From: Mallotus nudiflorus
Lineage: Eukaryota > Streptophyta > Magnoliopsida > Malpighiales > Euphorbiaceae
NCBI GenBank assembly: GCA_947683625.1
Contig: CANTUR010000675.1
Location: forward strand, 1,240,001 to 1,304,000
DNA length: 64,000 nucleotides
Direction: 5' to 3'
Shown: in pieces, positions 23,619 to 35,431 of the stretch
Layout: the number at the start of each line of letters is the position of its first letter
Numbering within the stretch: the stretch's first letter is position 1
Position numbers and translations under genes: made by a program
The notes under the pieces: generated by a model
Databases searched by the model: none
What the model saw: only the letters and a program-made list of their open reading frames with translations
Told to the model about the DNA's origin: nothing

Positions 23619-24625
23619 TGAAGCGTCCCATTCCTTCCATTTTTTGGCACAATATTACCCATGTACACCCACTATGGGCCTGCTTTGTTCACTTAGGCAA
23701 AGTGGGCTATAATATATATCTTTCCTTTCTTTTTACTCTCTTTTATGTTATATTTGGTTCAATTCCACGAAGGAATTTATTTTATTTTATGTGAATTTGT
23801 ATTAATGAAATGTGTTTAGTTCATATGAATAGTTTGCAAAATTCATTTCATATTTTATTATATTATGTTTGGTATAAATCTATAATTCAACTTAATTTTT
23901 AACTTTGGTACAAAAAAATCCTTTCAAATAAAAAATATTCTCGAAAATAAAAATAATGAGGAGATATTTTAGTCATCTATTTACGTATATAAAGTTGAAA
24001 CTTTAATTTCATTGTTCAACTATAGTGAACCTACTACCTTTAATTTGCTCCTATTCATAATTTTTCCATTGCCTAATTCATCAAAAAATTACATTTTTAT
24101 CCTCCAAGCTTAATAACCACCTATGAAGGGGTAGCATTTTGGGGTCTTAGGGGCATTTTAGATATTTTACATTTTATTTTATTTTATGTATGTTTAGCTA
24201 TATGATGGATGGAACATTTTTATATCTACTTCTTATAATCTTTAGGGGGGAGTGACTAATCATAAAGGACATAGGTTGAAGATCTAGTCACTACATATGT
24301 TGGGTGTGTGCACTTCTCTTGTGTAGATTCCCCCTTCCTACACCTTAAAGAGCATAGTGTCTGAATTGATATAATGATTTTTATAATATATAACAAAAGT
24401 ATACCTATTATATTAATTTGTTGTGCTTGGAATCATGCTTGTTGCCATGTTCTTACCTATTGGACTAGTGTTTTGGCTTTACAGGCTTTAACTCATATGC
24501 TAATTAATTCTTCTTTGTGTTTTTACAAAATTATTAATATGTCCTTAAGGTTGCCTTATTATAAGGTGTTTTAAATAAGTTACCTACAATCCTTTTTTAT
24601 GAAGCTTTTGAGAGCCCATGACATT
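23619..24625 (+). repeat. Region containing the 5' LTR of the resident Ty3/gypsy element
   Basis: The DNA just before the primer site at 24626 ends CCCATGACA, a normal LTR 3' end (24623), so some length upstream must be LTR. Candidate starts are TGAAGGGGTAGC at 24124 (500-bp LTR) or TGAAGCGTCCC at 23619 (about 1 kb). The 3' LTR has been lost, so the start cannot be fixed. No gene is visible here. Confidence 0.5.
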
Positions 24626-24637
24626 TGGTATTAGAGC
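24626..24637 (+). other. Primer-binding site of the resident gypsy element
   Basis: TGGTATTAGAGC follows the LTR end ATGACA by two bases and is one change from the initiator Met-tRNA complement. Confidence 0.8.
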
Positions 24638-27212
24638 ATTATTTGCTTTTTATTAGGGCAGTTGTGGCCAAAGTAATAATTCTAAACAAGCACACATTGA
24701 GGCACTCGAGAAAATAATAAAGGCACTTAAGGTTATAATAACCAAAGAGAGCCCCCCAAAGAATGCCTAGAATAAAATTGAATTACTTAATGCTATAGTA
24801 GTAAAAGTGGATGTGATTGAACATATTGTGAATAAAATTGATACATTGGACCCATTCTTAGTTAGGCTATTTTCCCATGAGGGTCGGCTAAGGCAATGGA
24901 GTTTGAGGCCTCCCTTGTGTAGATCCTTCCAAAAGAAAGGATTATGATGAGCTAAATGAATGGCTAAAAAGCCTAGTGATTCATATGGAGACCTTAGAGA
25001 AATTACCTAATGACATTAGTGAGAGCGATAAGAGCATTTGTGAAGCTTTTGATGCTTTAACTGAAGATACGAAAAAAGCTATCTAATTTCTTCAATAAGA
25101 GGTGTGGACAATTAATGAGACAGTAGAGGGGTTAGCCAATAGGGATGACATTAGGATCATGCCAATGGGAAGGACTAAAATCCCTAAACCAAAATCTTTT
25201 AAAGGGGCTTAAGACTTGTTAATCAATGATAACTTCTTATTTAATATGAACCTTTACTTCAAGGTGATAAAGGTAGACTCATATGAACAATGATTAAAAA
25301 ATAGTCCCTATGTACCTTGCTAATGATGCAAAACTTTGGTGGTAGATTAGAGTTAAAGGAATGAAATTTAGTAAATTCTTTGTGATTTGATGGGGAAACT
25401 TCAAGTAAGAACTAAAGGACTAATTTTACCTAGAAAATGTGGGATTCAACACATGCTCTCAGCTGGATGAATTAAGGTATACTGGCTCTATCTGAGAATA
25501 TATGAGTCAATTTTCAACGTTGATTCTTAATGTGCCAAATATGGATGAGGGTGACCGAGTGCATGGTTTCATTAATGGGTTAAAACCATAAACCAAGAAA
25601 GAGCTCCAATAGAGAGGATTCAAAAATGTAAAGAAATCTAATGCCGTAATTAAAAGTTTAAAGGATTTCTTCAAAGTTAATAATAAAAGAAAATTTAACC
25701 CTTTTATAGAGGGAGATAGTTATACCACTAAGTGAACAAGAAATTTCCACAGGAAATCTAATCCATAATTCCAATAACTTAGGAACTCAAAGCATAAGAA
25801 TTGTAATTTGAATATAATGGAAAAGAGATTTAGGAACATGGGAGGAGGAGATAAAAGTTATGAAAGGAAATTTAGCTAACAACAAGTAAAGTCCTTTGAA
25901 TTTGATAAGCCCGCTGGAGAAGTGCCTTAAACATTAGGTGTTTTTCTTATAGTAGACCATATTGGGTGGCAAAATGTCGTGGAGCTCTAAGTGCCATTTG
26001 AGTGATCCAATAAAAAGAAATGAGGAATAATCCTTAAAAGGGAGATGAGAATAAACAAGCTATGATGGGAGCTCTCAAGTTCTTGAGTGCCTTGGAAAGA
26101 CAAACAAAGTAATAAAAGACAAAACCTAAGAGGGGACTTATGTATGTTGATTTGGTTATACAATGCAAACTTATCTAAACCCTCATAGATACGAGAGCTA
26201 CTAATAACTTTATGACAAACAATGTGGTAACTCGTTGAGGCTCAATGTAGAGAAAGACATGGGAAAAATCAAAGTAATGAACTCTCAAGCTAAGGAAACA
26301 ATGGGTGTAGCCTAGGAAGTACCATGTAAATTAGAACCATATAGCAAGAATTTACAGTTCATAATGGTTCCAATGGATGATTTCAATATAATGTTGGGGT
26401 TAGACTTCTTGAAGAACATAAGAAACATCCATGTCCCTATAAATAATTACCTATTGATGATGGGAGAAAGCCGTGTGTAGTTTCAATTACTATAAACCCA
26501 ATTTATGAAAAGAAGATATTGTTGGCAATGCAATTTAAAAAGGAGGTAGAGAAAGGCGAGAAGACATATGTGGCAATGCCTATTGGGAGAGAAGAATAAA
26601 TGGACAAAGAGATGCCAAAACAACTAAAGGCGGTATTAATTGAGTATGCAAACATTATACCTAACAAACTACCTTACCCTTACTTTTAATAAGGGGGATT
26701 GATTATGAAATTGAACTACTATTGGGGATGAAGCCTCATATAAAAGCTCCTTATAAAATGGCTCCTCTTGAACTAGCAGAGTTGAGAAAGCAACTTGATG
26801 AATTACTTAAGGTGGGATTTATTCATCTTTAAGTGGGATTTTTTCATCCTTCCAAGGCCCTTTTTGGCACTCCTATGCTTTTCCAGAAGAAATAAGATAG
26901 GAGTTTATGATTATAAGTTGACTATCAAGCCCTCAATAAAAGTCACTATGAGGAATAAGTATCCCATCCCAGTTGTAGTTGATCTCTTTGATTACTTGGT
27001 GAAGCCAAGTACTTTAGCAAACTGGATCTCATATTAGAATACCATCAAGTTTGTATTGCTAAAGGGGATGAAGCAAAAATTGCCTATGTAAGTTGGTATA
27101 ATGCATTTGAATTTATTGTTATGCCTTTAGACTAACTAATGCTCCTGCTACTTTTTGTACTCTCATGAATTAGGTCTTTCATGACTATTAGGATTAGTTT
27201 GTGGTAATGTAC
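24638..27212 (+). pseudogene. Resident Ty3/gypsy gag-pol, 5' part, heavily decayed
   Basis: Domains follow the normal order but with many stops and frameshifts. Gag core lies at about 25170-25700 (KIPKPKSFKG, DNFLFNMNLYF, KLWWR, LRYTGSI, NVPNMDEGDR). The zinc knuckle near 25932-25970 reads CFSYSRPYWVAKC, with the second Cys and the His both now Tyr. The protease near 26180 reads LIDTRATNNF, so the catalytic Asp-Thr-Gly has become Asp-Thr-Arg. Reverse transcriptase begins around 26730 (APYKMAPLELAELRKQLDELL) and stops in the catalytic motif at 27212. The frame resumes at 41361, beyond an inserted Tekay-like element. Codons flanking the insertion read VVMY and LDDIVVY. Confidence 0.8.
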
Positions 27213-27245
27213 TATAAAGACCTAAATTTTTAATTATTAATCAGA

Positions 27246-27635
27246 AATTCATTCAAGGTTAGGAGATATGGTGTACAGATTGGTGCTACCGTTAGAGTTA
27301 TCATGTATTCATCCAGTGTTCCATGTGTCGATGTTGTAAAAATACGTCTTTGATCCTTTGCACATCCTTTAGCCTCCGACAGTAAAGCTCAGTGATGATT
27401 TAACTTATGAGGAGCACCCAATGGCAATAGTGGATTGACAAGTTCGTCAGTTCCGCACCAAAGAGATCCCTATGGTTAAAGTATTGTGGAGCAACCATGC
27501 AGTGGAGGATTGTACGTGAGAGACTGAGGTAGAGATGCGGGTGGTATACCCTTACCTTTTTTATTAGTAAAAACTTTTCTTTTAGTTTTCTATTTTGTTA
27601 AAATTCGAGCACGAATTTTTATAAGGGAGGAAGAT
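27246..27635 (+). pseudogene. Integrase C-terminus/chromodomain remnant of the Tekay-like element
   Basis: The translation gives LPLELSCIHPVFHVSML, FDPLHIL, LSDDLTYEEHPMAIVD, QVRQFRTKEIPMVKVLWSNH and ETEVEMR in order. This is the end of integrase and the chromodomain-like tail of Tekay/Del elements. Several stops interrupt it. It is followed by a purine-rich tract (AAGGGAGGAAGAT, 27623-27635) and an LTR, as at the natural 3' end of an element. The same segment recurs at about 31848-32230. Confidence 0.75.
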
Positions 27636-29520
27636 TATAAAGATCCGAATTTTTAATTATTAATATTAAATGTGGATTTTTAAGTTTAATTATTATTTTA
27701 ATTAATTAGTGTTAATTATTATGAGATTAGTAATACTTGTGTAATTTTAGTAAATGTTATTTTTAATTAATTATTAAAGAGTACATATATAATTAAGTGT
27801 GTGTGAATAATTAAGGAGAGATATTTTAATTTTAAAATATTATAATAGATACTTTTGTACCTTGTACTTTTATTAAAATATATGTATTAATATATATATG
27901 TACATTTATATATTTTTTAATTAAAAAAAACATAACAGCTTTTTTTTTTCTTTTCTTTCCTATTTTTTTTCTTTTTTCTTTTTCTTCTTCACTTTCTTCT
28001 TCCTCTCTTCCCTCCCTCCCACTATAGACTAGACCCGACCACCAACCAGATTGCTGACCACATTGTCGTCGAGTCGTACCACCACCACCAGCCGCCTCGA
28101 GCCAACAAAGCTCCTCCCTCCTCCTTCATTTTCTATTTTTAGCCATAATAGGAGGAGTCACTAGAGCCGATTCTGACGACACCAGACCTCACCGAAGAGT
28201 GTAAATCGTTCCTCTCCCTTTGGGTAATCATTCCCCTCAAATAATTTTGGATTCCAACACCAATAAAACTTCAAATTTGAGAATTAATTTCTAGGTTTTT
28301 TTTTTAATTTATGAAATTGAGCTTTAATTAGATATAGTTGCTTTGAGATAATTTGGTGTAGAGGTTGTGAGCTATCCATTTATTATTTTTATTTATTTTT
28401 CTAGAAATTTTTTATTTTTTGAGTCTTGATTACTATTCATGCACTATTCCGAGACAAAAATTTATATATTTTTATTAAATTCTATATATTATGTTGATAA
28501 ATCTTTGTGAAGAAAGTTTTATAAAATTATGTATAAATTTTTAATTATGAATTTTTGAAAGTCTATTTCAAAATTGAATTTTTTAGAAAAATAATTATAA
28601 ATGGGTGATTTTTGTATTTTAAGTAAATTTATTGTTAATTATTATGTTTTAGACAAATTTTGAATAATAATAGTATTAAAATAATTTTTATAATTTATTT
28701 CCTATTTTTAGCTAATTAATATTAATTTTCAGAAAAAATAGAATAATAAACTTATTTATTATTTTTAAGCTTAAATAAGTTATTTGCTAATTTTATGATA
28801 TATTTAAGTGCTTTGAATAGTTATTTGCAATTAATGTTAAATTAATTGTAAAAATATGAAATTGGATTTTTGTTGACGAAATTTCAATCATAAATTAGAA
28901 TTCTATTATTTATTTTGAAAATAAATATCTTTCATGTTTTATTATGAAAATAAATTGAATTATGATGGTTAAATGAATTTTTATGATTTATCGATGATTT
29001 TAATGAAAATTATTCTATTTTATTATTGTTGTAAAATTAGTTCTCAGTTGGGCATAAATGCAACGTGGGGGCCCAACTCGAGTTGTTGAGCTGTGAGATT
29101 GTTAGAAGTATCATTTTCATACAAGAACGACTCTACTTTAGTAGAGAGATGTCTGTTTTATAGAGAAGACTTAGTTGAATTTTTGGTAGATTTATCGTAA
29201 AACGTGACATCAGTATTTGTTAAGTTTCAAGTCTGTATAGCATTGAGTCTTATATCGAGTCAACCTCATCATCTCGTGATTTTATTCAATTTTGAGAATT
29301 TTTACATATTTATTTATTTTATCGAATAAGCATATTTTAAATAAATATTATTTATTTTATAGGACTCTGAGACTAGAGCTGTAGCATTTAGGAAGCAAAG
29401 GACGCGTCTCCCAACATGCTCGACCTATAAGTTGATTTTATGGAATGTTTGTTATGGAATTTTAAATTATATTTTTGTATGATTAAAATGATAATGAAAT
29501 GATTATAAGAATTTTTTTAT
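27636..29520 (+). repeat. Middle LTR of the Tekay-like element, 3'-truncated
   Basis: Starts TATAAAGATCCGAATTTTT and aligns with the LTR at 32231, including the pyrimidine-rich stretch at 27940-28020 and the region near 29050-29430. It breaks off at about 29520, where the full LTR continues for roughly another 1.1 kb (40290-41360). There it is joined directly to gag sequence, so a deletion removed the LTR end, the primer site and most of gag. Confidence 0.78.
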
Positions 29521-32215
29521 GAATTACAACCTATGTTCCAGATGGGCAGTTTTGGCATTCAAACTACCAGTACCTCCTAACAGCTTAGAGGTCAGAGGGG
29601 ATATAAATCTAGAAGACATAGTCACAGGTAGAGCAGACCTATCAGATTTGGATCTAGAGCTAGTAATGGCAGTAGCAATCAAAGTTCTGGGTATGGCAAC
29701 ACAGGTTCAGGGCCCAGTGCATGTTCTACTTGCGGCCGTGTACATCAAAGGCCATGTCACTTGTTGACAGGAGCATGCTTCAGGTGTGGCCAGATAGGAC
29801 ACCTTGCTAGAGCTTATCTTAACTTTAGTTATCAATCGTTATTTATTCTAAGATCTTCATCATTTGTAGTTCAGTTATTTCAGTAGGTGCATCAGCCTTA
29901 TTAAGCACTTCTATATCCTCAGTAAAGACTGACTTAGTTTATAGGCCAGTAAGGCTAAGGTGCAGGGAGCAGGCCACAGAGGAGACTAATTGGTAGAGGA
30001 TTTTCACAGTAATTTACTTCTCAGCAGGCAGGATGTGGTTAGGCTAGGGTATTGACTATGACTCCCTAAGATGCTCAGACATCTAATGTGGTTGTGGTAG
30101 GTACTCTTTCAGTTTATTTTCTAGATGCTGGAGTTCTATTTGATCTTGGTGCATCACATTCATTTATTTCTCCTGTGTTTGCTTCTAGAATGCGATAACA
30201 ACCATCTAAGTTATTAATTCCTTTGTCTTTAGCGACTTTACTTAGTGATGAGTTGGAGGCAGACTAGTCTTTCCATCTTGTCCAGTGTTGGTGGAAGGTA
30301 AAAAGTTACTGATAGACTTAGTTTTGTTAGATGTGATTGATTTTGACGTGATACTGAGGATGGATTAGTTAGCTTGACATTATGCCAATCTGGATTATCA
30401 GGTGAAAGAGGTGATTTTTAGAATCCCTAATGATGAAGAGTTTCATTTCGGAGGTGATAAAAGTTCAATGGCTCAGAATATAATCTCTGTAATCAAAACT
30501 AGAAAGATGCTTTAAAGGGGTTATCAAGGCTATTCCACTGTGGTTAGAGATTTGAAGGTGGATAAGGGGACAGTTGAGAATTTACCAATGGTGTACGAGT
30601 TTCTTGATGTTTTCTCTAAAGAATTACTGGGATTGCCATTGGACAGAGAGATAGAGTTTTATATATATGTTGTATTGGGTATGGATCCTACCTCGATGCC
30701 ACCTTATAGAATGGTACCAGTAGAATTAAAGGAGCTTAATGAGTAGTTACAAGAGTTACTTGATAAGGGTTTCATTAGACTAGTTCATCTCCTTGGGGTG
30801 TTGTTGCATCGTTTGTGAAGAAGAAAGATGGTAGCCTTCAACTGTGTATCGATTATAGATAATTGGACAAAGTCACCATCAAGAATAAATATCCTTTCCC
30901 CAAGATTGATGACTTATTTTTTCAGCTTTAAAAAGCTCAGTGTTTTTCTAAGATTGACTTAAGATCAGGGTATCATCAATTGAGGATTAGAATTAGAGAT
31001 ATACCCAAGACTAAGTTTCGAACGAGATATGGCCACTATAAATTTTTGGTGATGTCCCATAGGTGGATTAATGCCCTAGTAGCCTTTATGGACTTAATGG
31101 AATGGGAAGTAAAGGGTACACTGTATATTATGATGCTTCTCGAATAGGATTGGGCTATGTTTTGATGTAGAATGGAAGGGTAGTTGTTTATGCTTCACAA
31201 TAGTTAAAAAAGTATGAACATAGCTATCCTACTCATGATTTGGAAATGGCAGCTATGGTGTTTGCTTTAAATATTTAGAGGCATTACTTGTACGGTGTAA
31301 CTTGTGAAATTTACACCGATTATTAGAGTTTAAAGTACATCTTTCAGTAGAGGGACTTGAATTTGAGGCAAAGGAGATGGATGGAACTCTAGAAAGATTA
31401 TGATTACTCCATTCTTTACCATCCCAGTAAGGCTAATGTCGTAGCTGACACTTTGAGTAGGAAGTCAGTGGGAAGTTTGGTTCCATTAGCTCGGGAAGGA
31501 GACCAATTCTTAAGGAGTTACACAAGTTGATTGATCAAGGGTTACAATTGAAAGTAACTAATAAATTTCTTTTACCTCAATTCAGAGTACGTTTTGTATA
31601 TATGGATAGAGTTAATACAACGCAAAGAAGGGACCCATAGTTGTAGAAGATAAGGATGAAGGTACAACGAGGTCAGTCTTGAGATTTTATGATCGACAGA
31701 GAGGGAATTTTATGCTTGGGCACTAGGTTGTGTGTTCGCCCAATATAGATGATTTAAGAAAGGAGATCATAGAGGAAGCTCATTTTTTGTTTGCTTATAG
31801 TGGTCACCCAAGTTCTACCAAGATATATCGAACCCTTCAAAATTTGTTCAAGGGTAGGAGATGTGGCTTACAGATTATTGCTATCACCAGAGTTGTCGCG
31901 TATTCATCCATTATTCCACATGTCATTCTTACAAAAATATATATCTGATCCTTCACACGTCCTTTAGCATTAGATAGTAGAGCTCAGCAAGGATTTGACT
32001 TATAAGGAGTACCCAGTGGCAATAGTGGATTGACAAGTTCGTCAGCTCTGCACCAAAGAGATCCCTATGGTTAAAGTATTGTGCTGCAACCATGCGGTGG
32101 GTAATTGTATATGAGAGATAGAGGCAGAGATGCAAGTGGCATACCCTTAATTTTTTCATTAGTAAAAACTTTTTTTTTAGTTTTCTATTTTTACTAAAAT
32201 TTGAGGATGAATATT
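29521..32215 (+). pseudogene. Tekay-like gag-pol remnant with internal deletions
   Basis: Order seen: gag end with zinc knuckle GACFRCGQIGHLARAY (about 29770-29815, last Cys now Tyr); protease FDLGASHSFISP (about 30145); reverse transcriptase from 30540 (MVRDLKVDKG, FSKELLGLPLDREIEF, PPYRMVPVELKELNE). A junction near 31100 joins ALVAFMDLM directly to the RNase H segment, so the YxDD catalytic block is absent. RNase H continues (IGLGYVL, YASQ, HDLEMAAMVFAL, VVADTLSRKS, to about 31465). The integrase zinc region (AHFLFAYSGHPSSTKIYRTLQ) ends at about 31845, where a second deletion joins it to the integrase end/chromodomain. Stops occur throughout. Confidence 0.8.
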
Positions 32216-32230
32216 TATAAAGGGGAAGAT
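32216..32230 (+). other. Polypurine tract before the last Tekay-like LTR
   Basis: A purine-rich run AAAGGGGAAGAT lies directly before the LTR start TGTAAAAACCC at 32231, as expected for the primer of plus-strand DNA synthesis. Confidence 0.7.
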
Positions 32231-32383
32231 TGTAAAAACCCAAATTTTTAATTATTAATATTAAATGTGGATTTTTAAATTTAATTATTATTTTAATTAA
32301 TTAGTGTTAATTATTATGAGATTAGTAATACTTGAGTAATTTTAGTAATGTTATTTTTAATTAATTATTAAAGAGTGTATATA

Positions 32384-32419
<36 letters not shown>

Positions 32420-33129
32420 TTATTTTAATATTAATTAATACATATATATATATATATATATATTATATATTTATTAAAATATATGTATTATATATAAAAA
32501 AAATTTTAATTGTAATATAGTACCTTTTTAATTAAAAAAATACAGCAGCTTTTTTTTCTTTCTTTTCTTTTTCTTGTTCCTCTTTTCTCTCCCTCCCATT
32601 GCAGACCAGACCTAACCACCAACCAGATAGCTGACCACGTCGCCATCAAGTCGCACCACCACCACCAGCTGCCTCTAGTCGACGAAGCTCCTCCCTCCTC
32701 CTCCATCATTTTCTATTTTTTGCCATAATAGTAGGAGTCATCGGAGTCGATTCTGGTGACACCAGACCTCGCCAGAGAATGCAAATTGTTTCTCTTCCTC
32801 CGGGTAATCATTCTCCTCAAACAATTTTGGATTTCAACATCAGTGACTTCAATTTTAAGAATTAATTTCTAGGTTTTTTTAAAAAATTTAATTTATGAAA
32901 TTGAGCTTTAATTAGATTTAATTAGAGATAGTTTCTTTGAGATAATTTGATGTAGAGGTTATGAGCTATCCATTTATGATTTTTATTTATTTTTTTAGAA
33001 ATTTTTTATTTTTCGAGTCTTAGTTACTGTTCATGCACTGTTCTGGAAGGAAAATTTTTATATTTTTATTAAATTCTATATATTTTGTTGATAAATCTTT
33101 GTGAAGAAAGTTTTATAAAATTATGTATA

Positions 33130-33450
33130 TATTATGAATGTGAATGAACAATATATTGCTTGTGAATGAACAATATATTGCTTGTGAGAGAATAGTTCTC
33201 AAATAGTGAAAAGAAAATCTCTATATAAAGGGATTGAAATTCATTAATGAGAATGTTAAGATTAAGAAGAAGAAAAGATAGATTACTCTCCAAATTCTTT
33301 CAATATTATAGTTCTCTAAATTCTCTCCAAACTCTTTCTAAATTCTCTCAAAATCATTCTACTATAAAATATTTTTCTTCTAGTTAAATACTACTAAATT
33401 CAAGTTTAGTTCTATAACAAAATAAGTAATTCAATCTTTATTTCACAACA
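33130..33450 (+). repeat. 5' LTR of the copia element
   Basis: It carries a 22-bp direct duplication at 33140-33161 and 33162-33183 (unit starts GTGAATGAACAATA) and a strong TATA box at 33222-33229. It ends CACAACA. Directly inside comes CGTTATTAGCACGAGG, which is not the usual Met-tRNA primer site. Confidence 0.92.
33222..33229 (+). promoter_or_regulatory. TATA box of the copia LTR
   Basis: TATATAAA, preceded by CTC and followed by GGG, about 90 bp into the LTR. The same box is present in the 3' LTR at 39074-39081. It would place transcription start around 33255. Confidence 0.65.
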
Positions 33451-34301
33451 CGTTATTAGCACGAGGAGCTCTCGATCAAAACAATAAGGTACATATTTCT
33501 TAATATTTAATATTTATGAATATATTAGTTGATTATATATTATCATGGATGGCTATGCCTCCTACTAATTTATATATTTATATTTATTTCTTCAATCTAA
33601 CTTTATATTAATTGTTATTTTTATTTTGTTTTACTAACTACACCATTGATGCAAATATTGCTAGAAATGGTTTTAACCTTATGGATGGCTATGCCTCCTA
33701 CCAATTTATATTTATGCACATTTATTTTTTATTATTTATGTTAATGGAAGGCTATACCCCATTTTATATTAATGGACGGTTTTGCCCCATATTTATACAT
33801 ATCGTTATGTTAACTCACTTGTTATAAATAATCATATCAACATTATTTATTGATTTTACTTTATATAATTTATTTCTCAATATATTATATTAAAAAAAAA
33901 AAATTCTAACGGCTATATTTTTATTACCAACGATAATATAACGGTAATAAACGGCTATATGTTTCATTATAAATAGATGAGCTATAAATGTTATTCATTC
34001 ACACAAATTCATACATTTTCTCTTTCTCTCTTTACTCTACATTGTAAACATGATTTGGTATATTTATATTTGTGTTTTGATCATGACTATTATAATAGTT
34101 TTAGGAATAATTAATATGGAAGATGATTTTCTATTTAATATAATTTTAAGTATTATTGTATCATTTTTTGTACCACTATTATTTCTTGCAATATTCATTC
34201 ATGATATAATTAATTAGTAAATTCTGATCATGTTTGATTTTTTTTAGTAGTCATCAAATTTATGAATTCTAATTGAGTTATATTTTTTATTAGTTATCAT
34301 A

Positions 34302-35294
34302 ATGACAAATCTAGCAAAGCTTGAGTTCGTTGCTCTTGACATCACGGGAAAAAATTATATGTCTTGGATTCTAGATGTAGAAATGCATCTTCAATCAATG
34401 GGGTTAATTGATACTATAAAAGAAAATAATAACACCTCATTACAAGATAAGGCCAAGTCTATAATTTTTCTCCGTCGTCATCTTGATGAAGGATTAAAAT
34501 GTGAATATTTGACTGTCAAAGATCCAAGTGTTCTTTGGAAGGATCTAAAAGACAGATATGATCATCAAAGAGATGTAATACTACCAGTAGTCACTGATGA
34601 ATGGAGAGCTTTACGCTTTCAAGATTTCAAAAAAGTGAGTGACTATAATTCTGCAATGTTCAGAATAGTATCACAATTAAAATTCTATGGACAGACAGTC
34701 ACAGATGAGGATATGCTGGAGAAAACTTACTCCACATTTCATGCATCAAATGTTACACTGCAACAACAATACAGGATGCAGAGATTTAAAAAATATTCTG
34801 AACTAATTTCATGCCTACTGGTAGCTGAGAAAAATAATGAACTCTTGATGAAAAATCATCAGTCCCGTCCCACTGGCTCAATAGCATTTCCAGAAGCAAA
34901 TGCTACAAATTATTCCAGATATAAAAATTACAATAGCCGTGGACGTGGGAGAGGTAGAGGTCGTGGACGTGGAAGAGGTCAATTCTTTGGCCATGGTCGT
35001 GGAAATAAATATAATAATACTCCACAACAAACTCAGACTCAACCTCAAAAGAAGTTAAAATCAGTCATCAGTGGTGTTCAAGAAAGGCCTCAATATAAGT
35101 CTGAAACTGTGTGTTTCAGATGTGGTAGTAAAGGACACTGGTCACGAATTTGTCGAACACCACCACATCTTTGCCAACTTTATAAGGCATCATTGAAAGG
35201 CAAAGAAAAGGAAATAAACTTCAATGAGCATCATACTCATGTTAATGATACAACTCATTTAGATGTTTCTGATTTTACTGACAATGGAAATTGA
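34302..35294 (+). CDS. Copia Gag polyprotein, open
   Basis: A 330-residue uninterrupted frame. The N-terminal two-thirds is the copia-type gag domain (LDITGKNYMSWILDVEMHLQ near residue 12, then HLDEGLKCEYLTVKDP, LWKDLKDRYDH, SDYNSAMFRI). An Arg-Gly repeat tract follows at about residues 213-228 with a Gln-rich stretch after it. A CCHC zinc knuckle CFRCGSKGHWSRIC lies near residue 270. Gag would form the particle and bind element RNA. The start at 34302 is the first ATG that gives the whole domain. The untranslated leader runs from 33451. This is the only intact retrotransposon protein in the window; whether it is expressed is unknown. Confidence 0.9.
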   Translation: MTNLAKLEFVALDITGKNYMSWILDVEMHLQSMGLIDTIKENNNTSLQDKAKSIIFLRRHLDEGLKCEYLTVKDPSVLWKDLKDRYDHQRDVILPVVTDEWRALRFQDFKKVSDYNSAMFRIVSQLKFYGQTVTDEDMLEKTYSTFHASNVTLQQQYRMQRFKKYSELISCLLVAEKNNELLMKNHQSRPTGSIAFPEANATNYSRYKNYNSRGRGRGRGRGRGRGQFFGHGRGNKYNNTPQQTQTQPQKKLKSVISGVQERPQYKSETVCFRCGSKGHWSRICRTPPHLCQLYKASLKGKEKEINFNEHHTHVNDTTHLDVSDFTDNGN

Positions 35295-35431
35295 GACATC
35301 TATAATTTTAAGTATATTGTTATTACTTATTTGATTCTGAAGAATATGTTATTGTTATGTATGTTATTTTTAAATTAAATAAAATGTCCTACTTTATAAT
35401 TATTTTATGTTTTTACCTTAATTGATTAATT

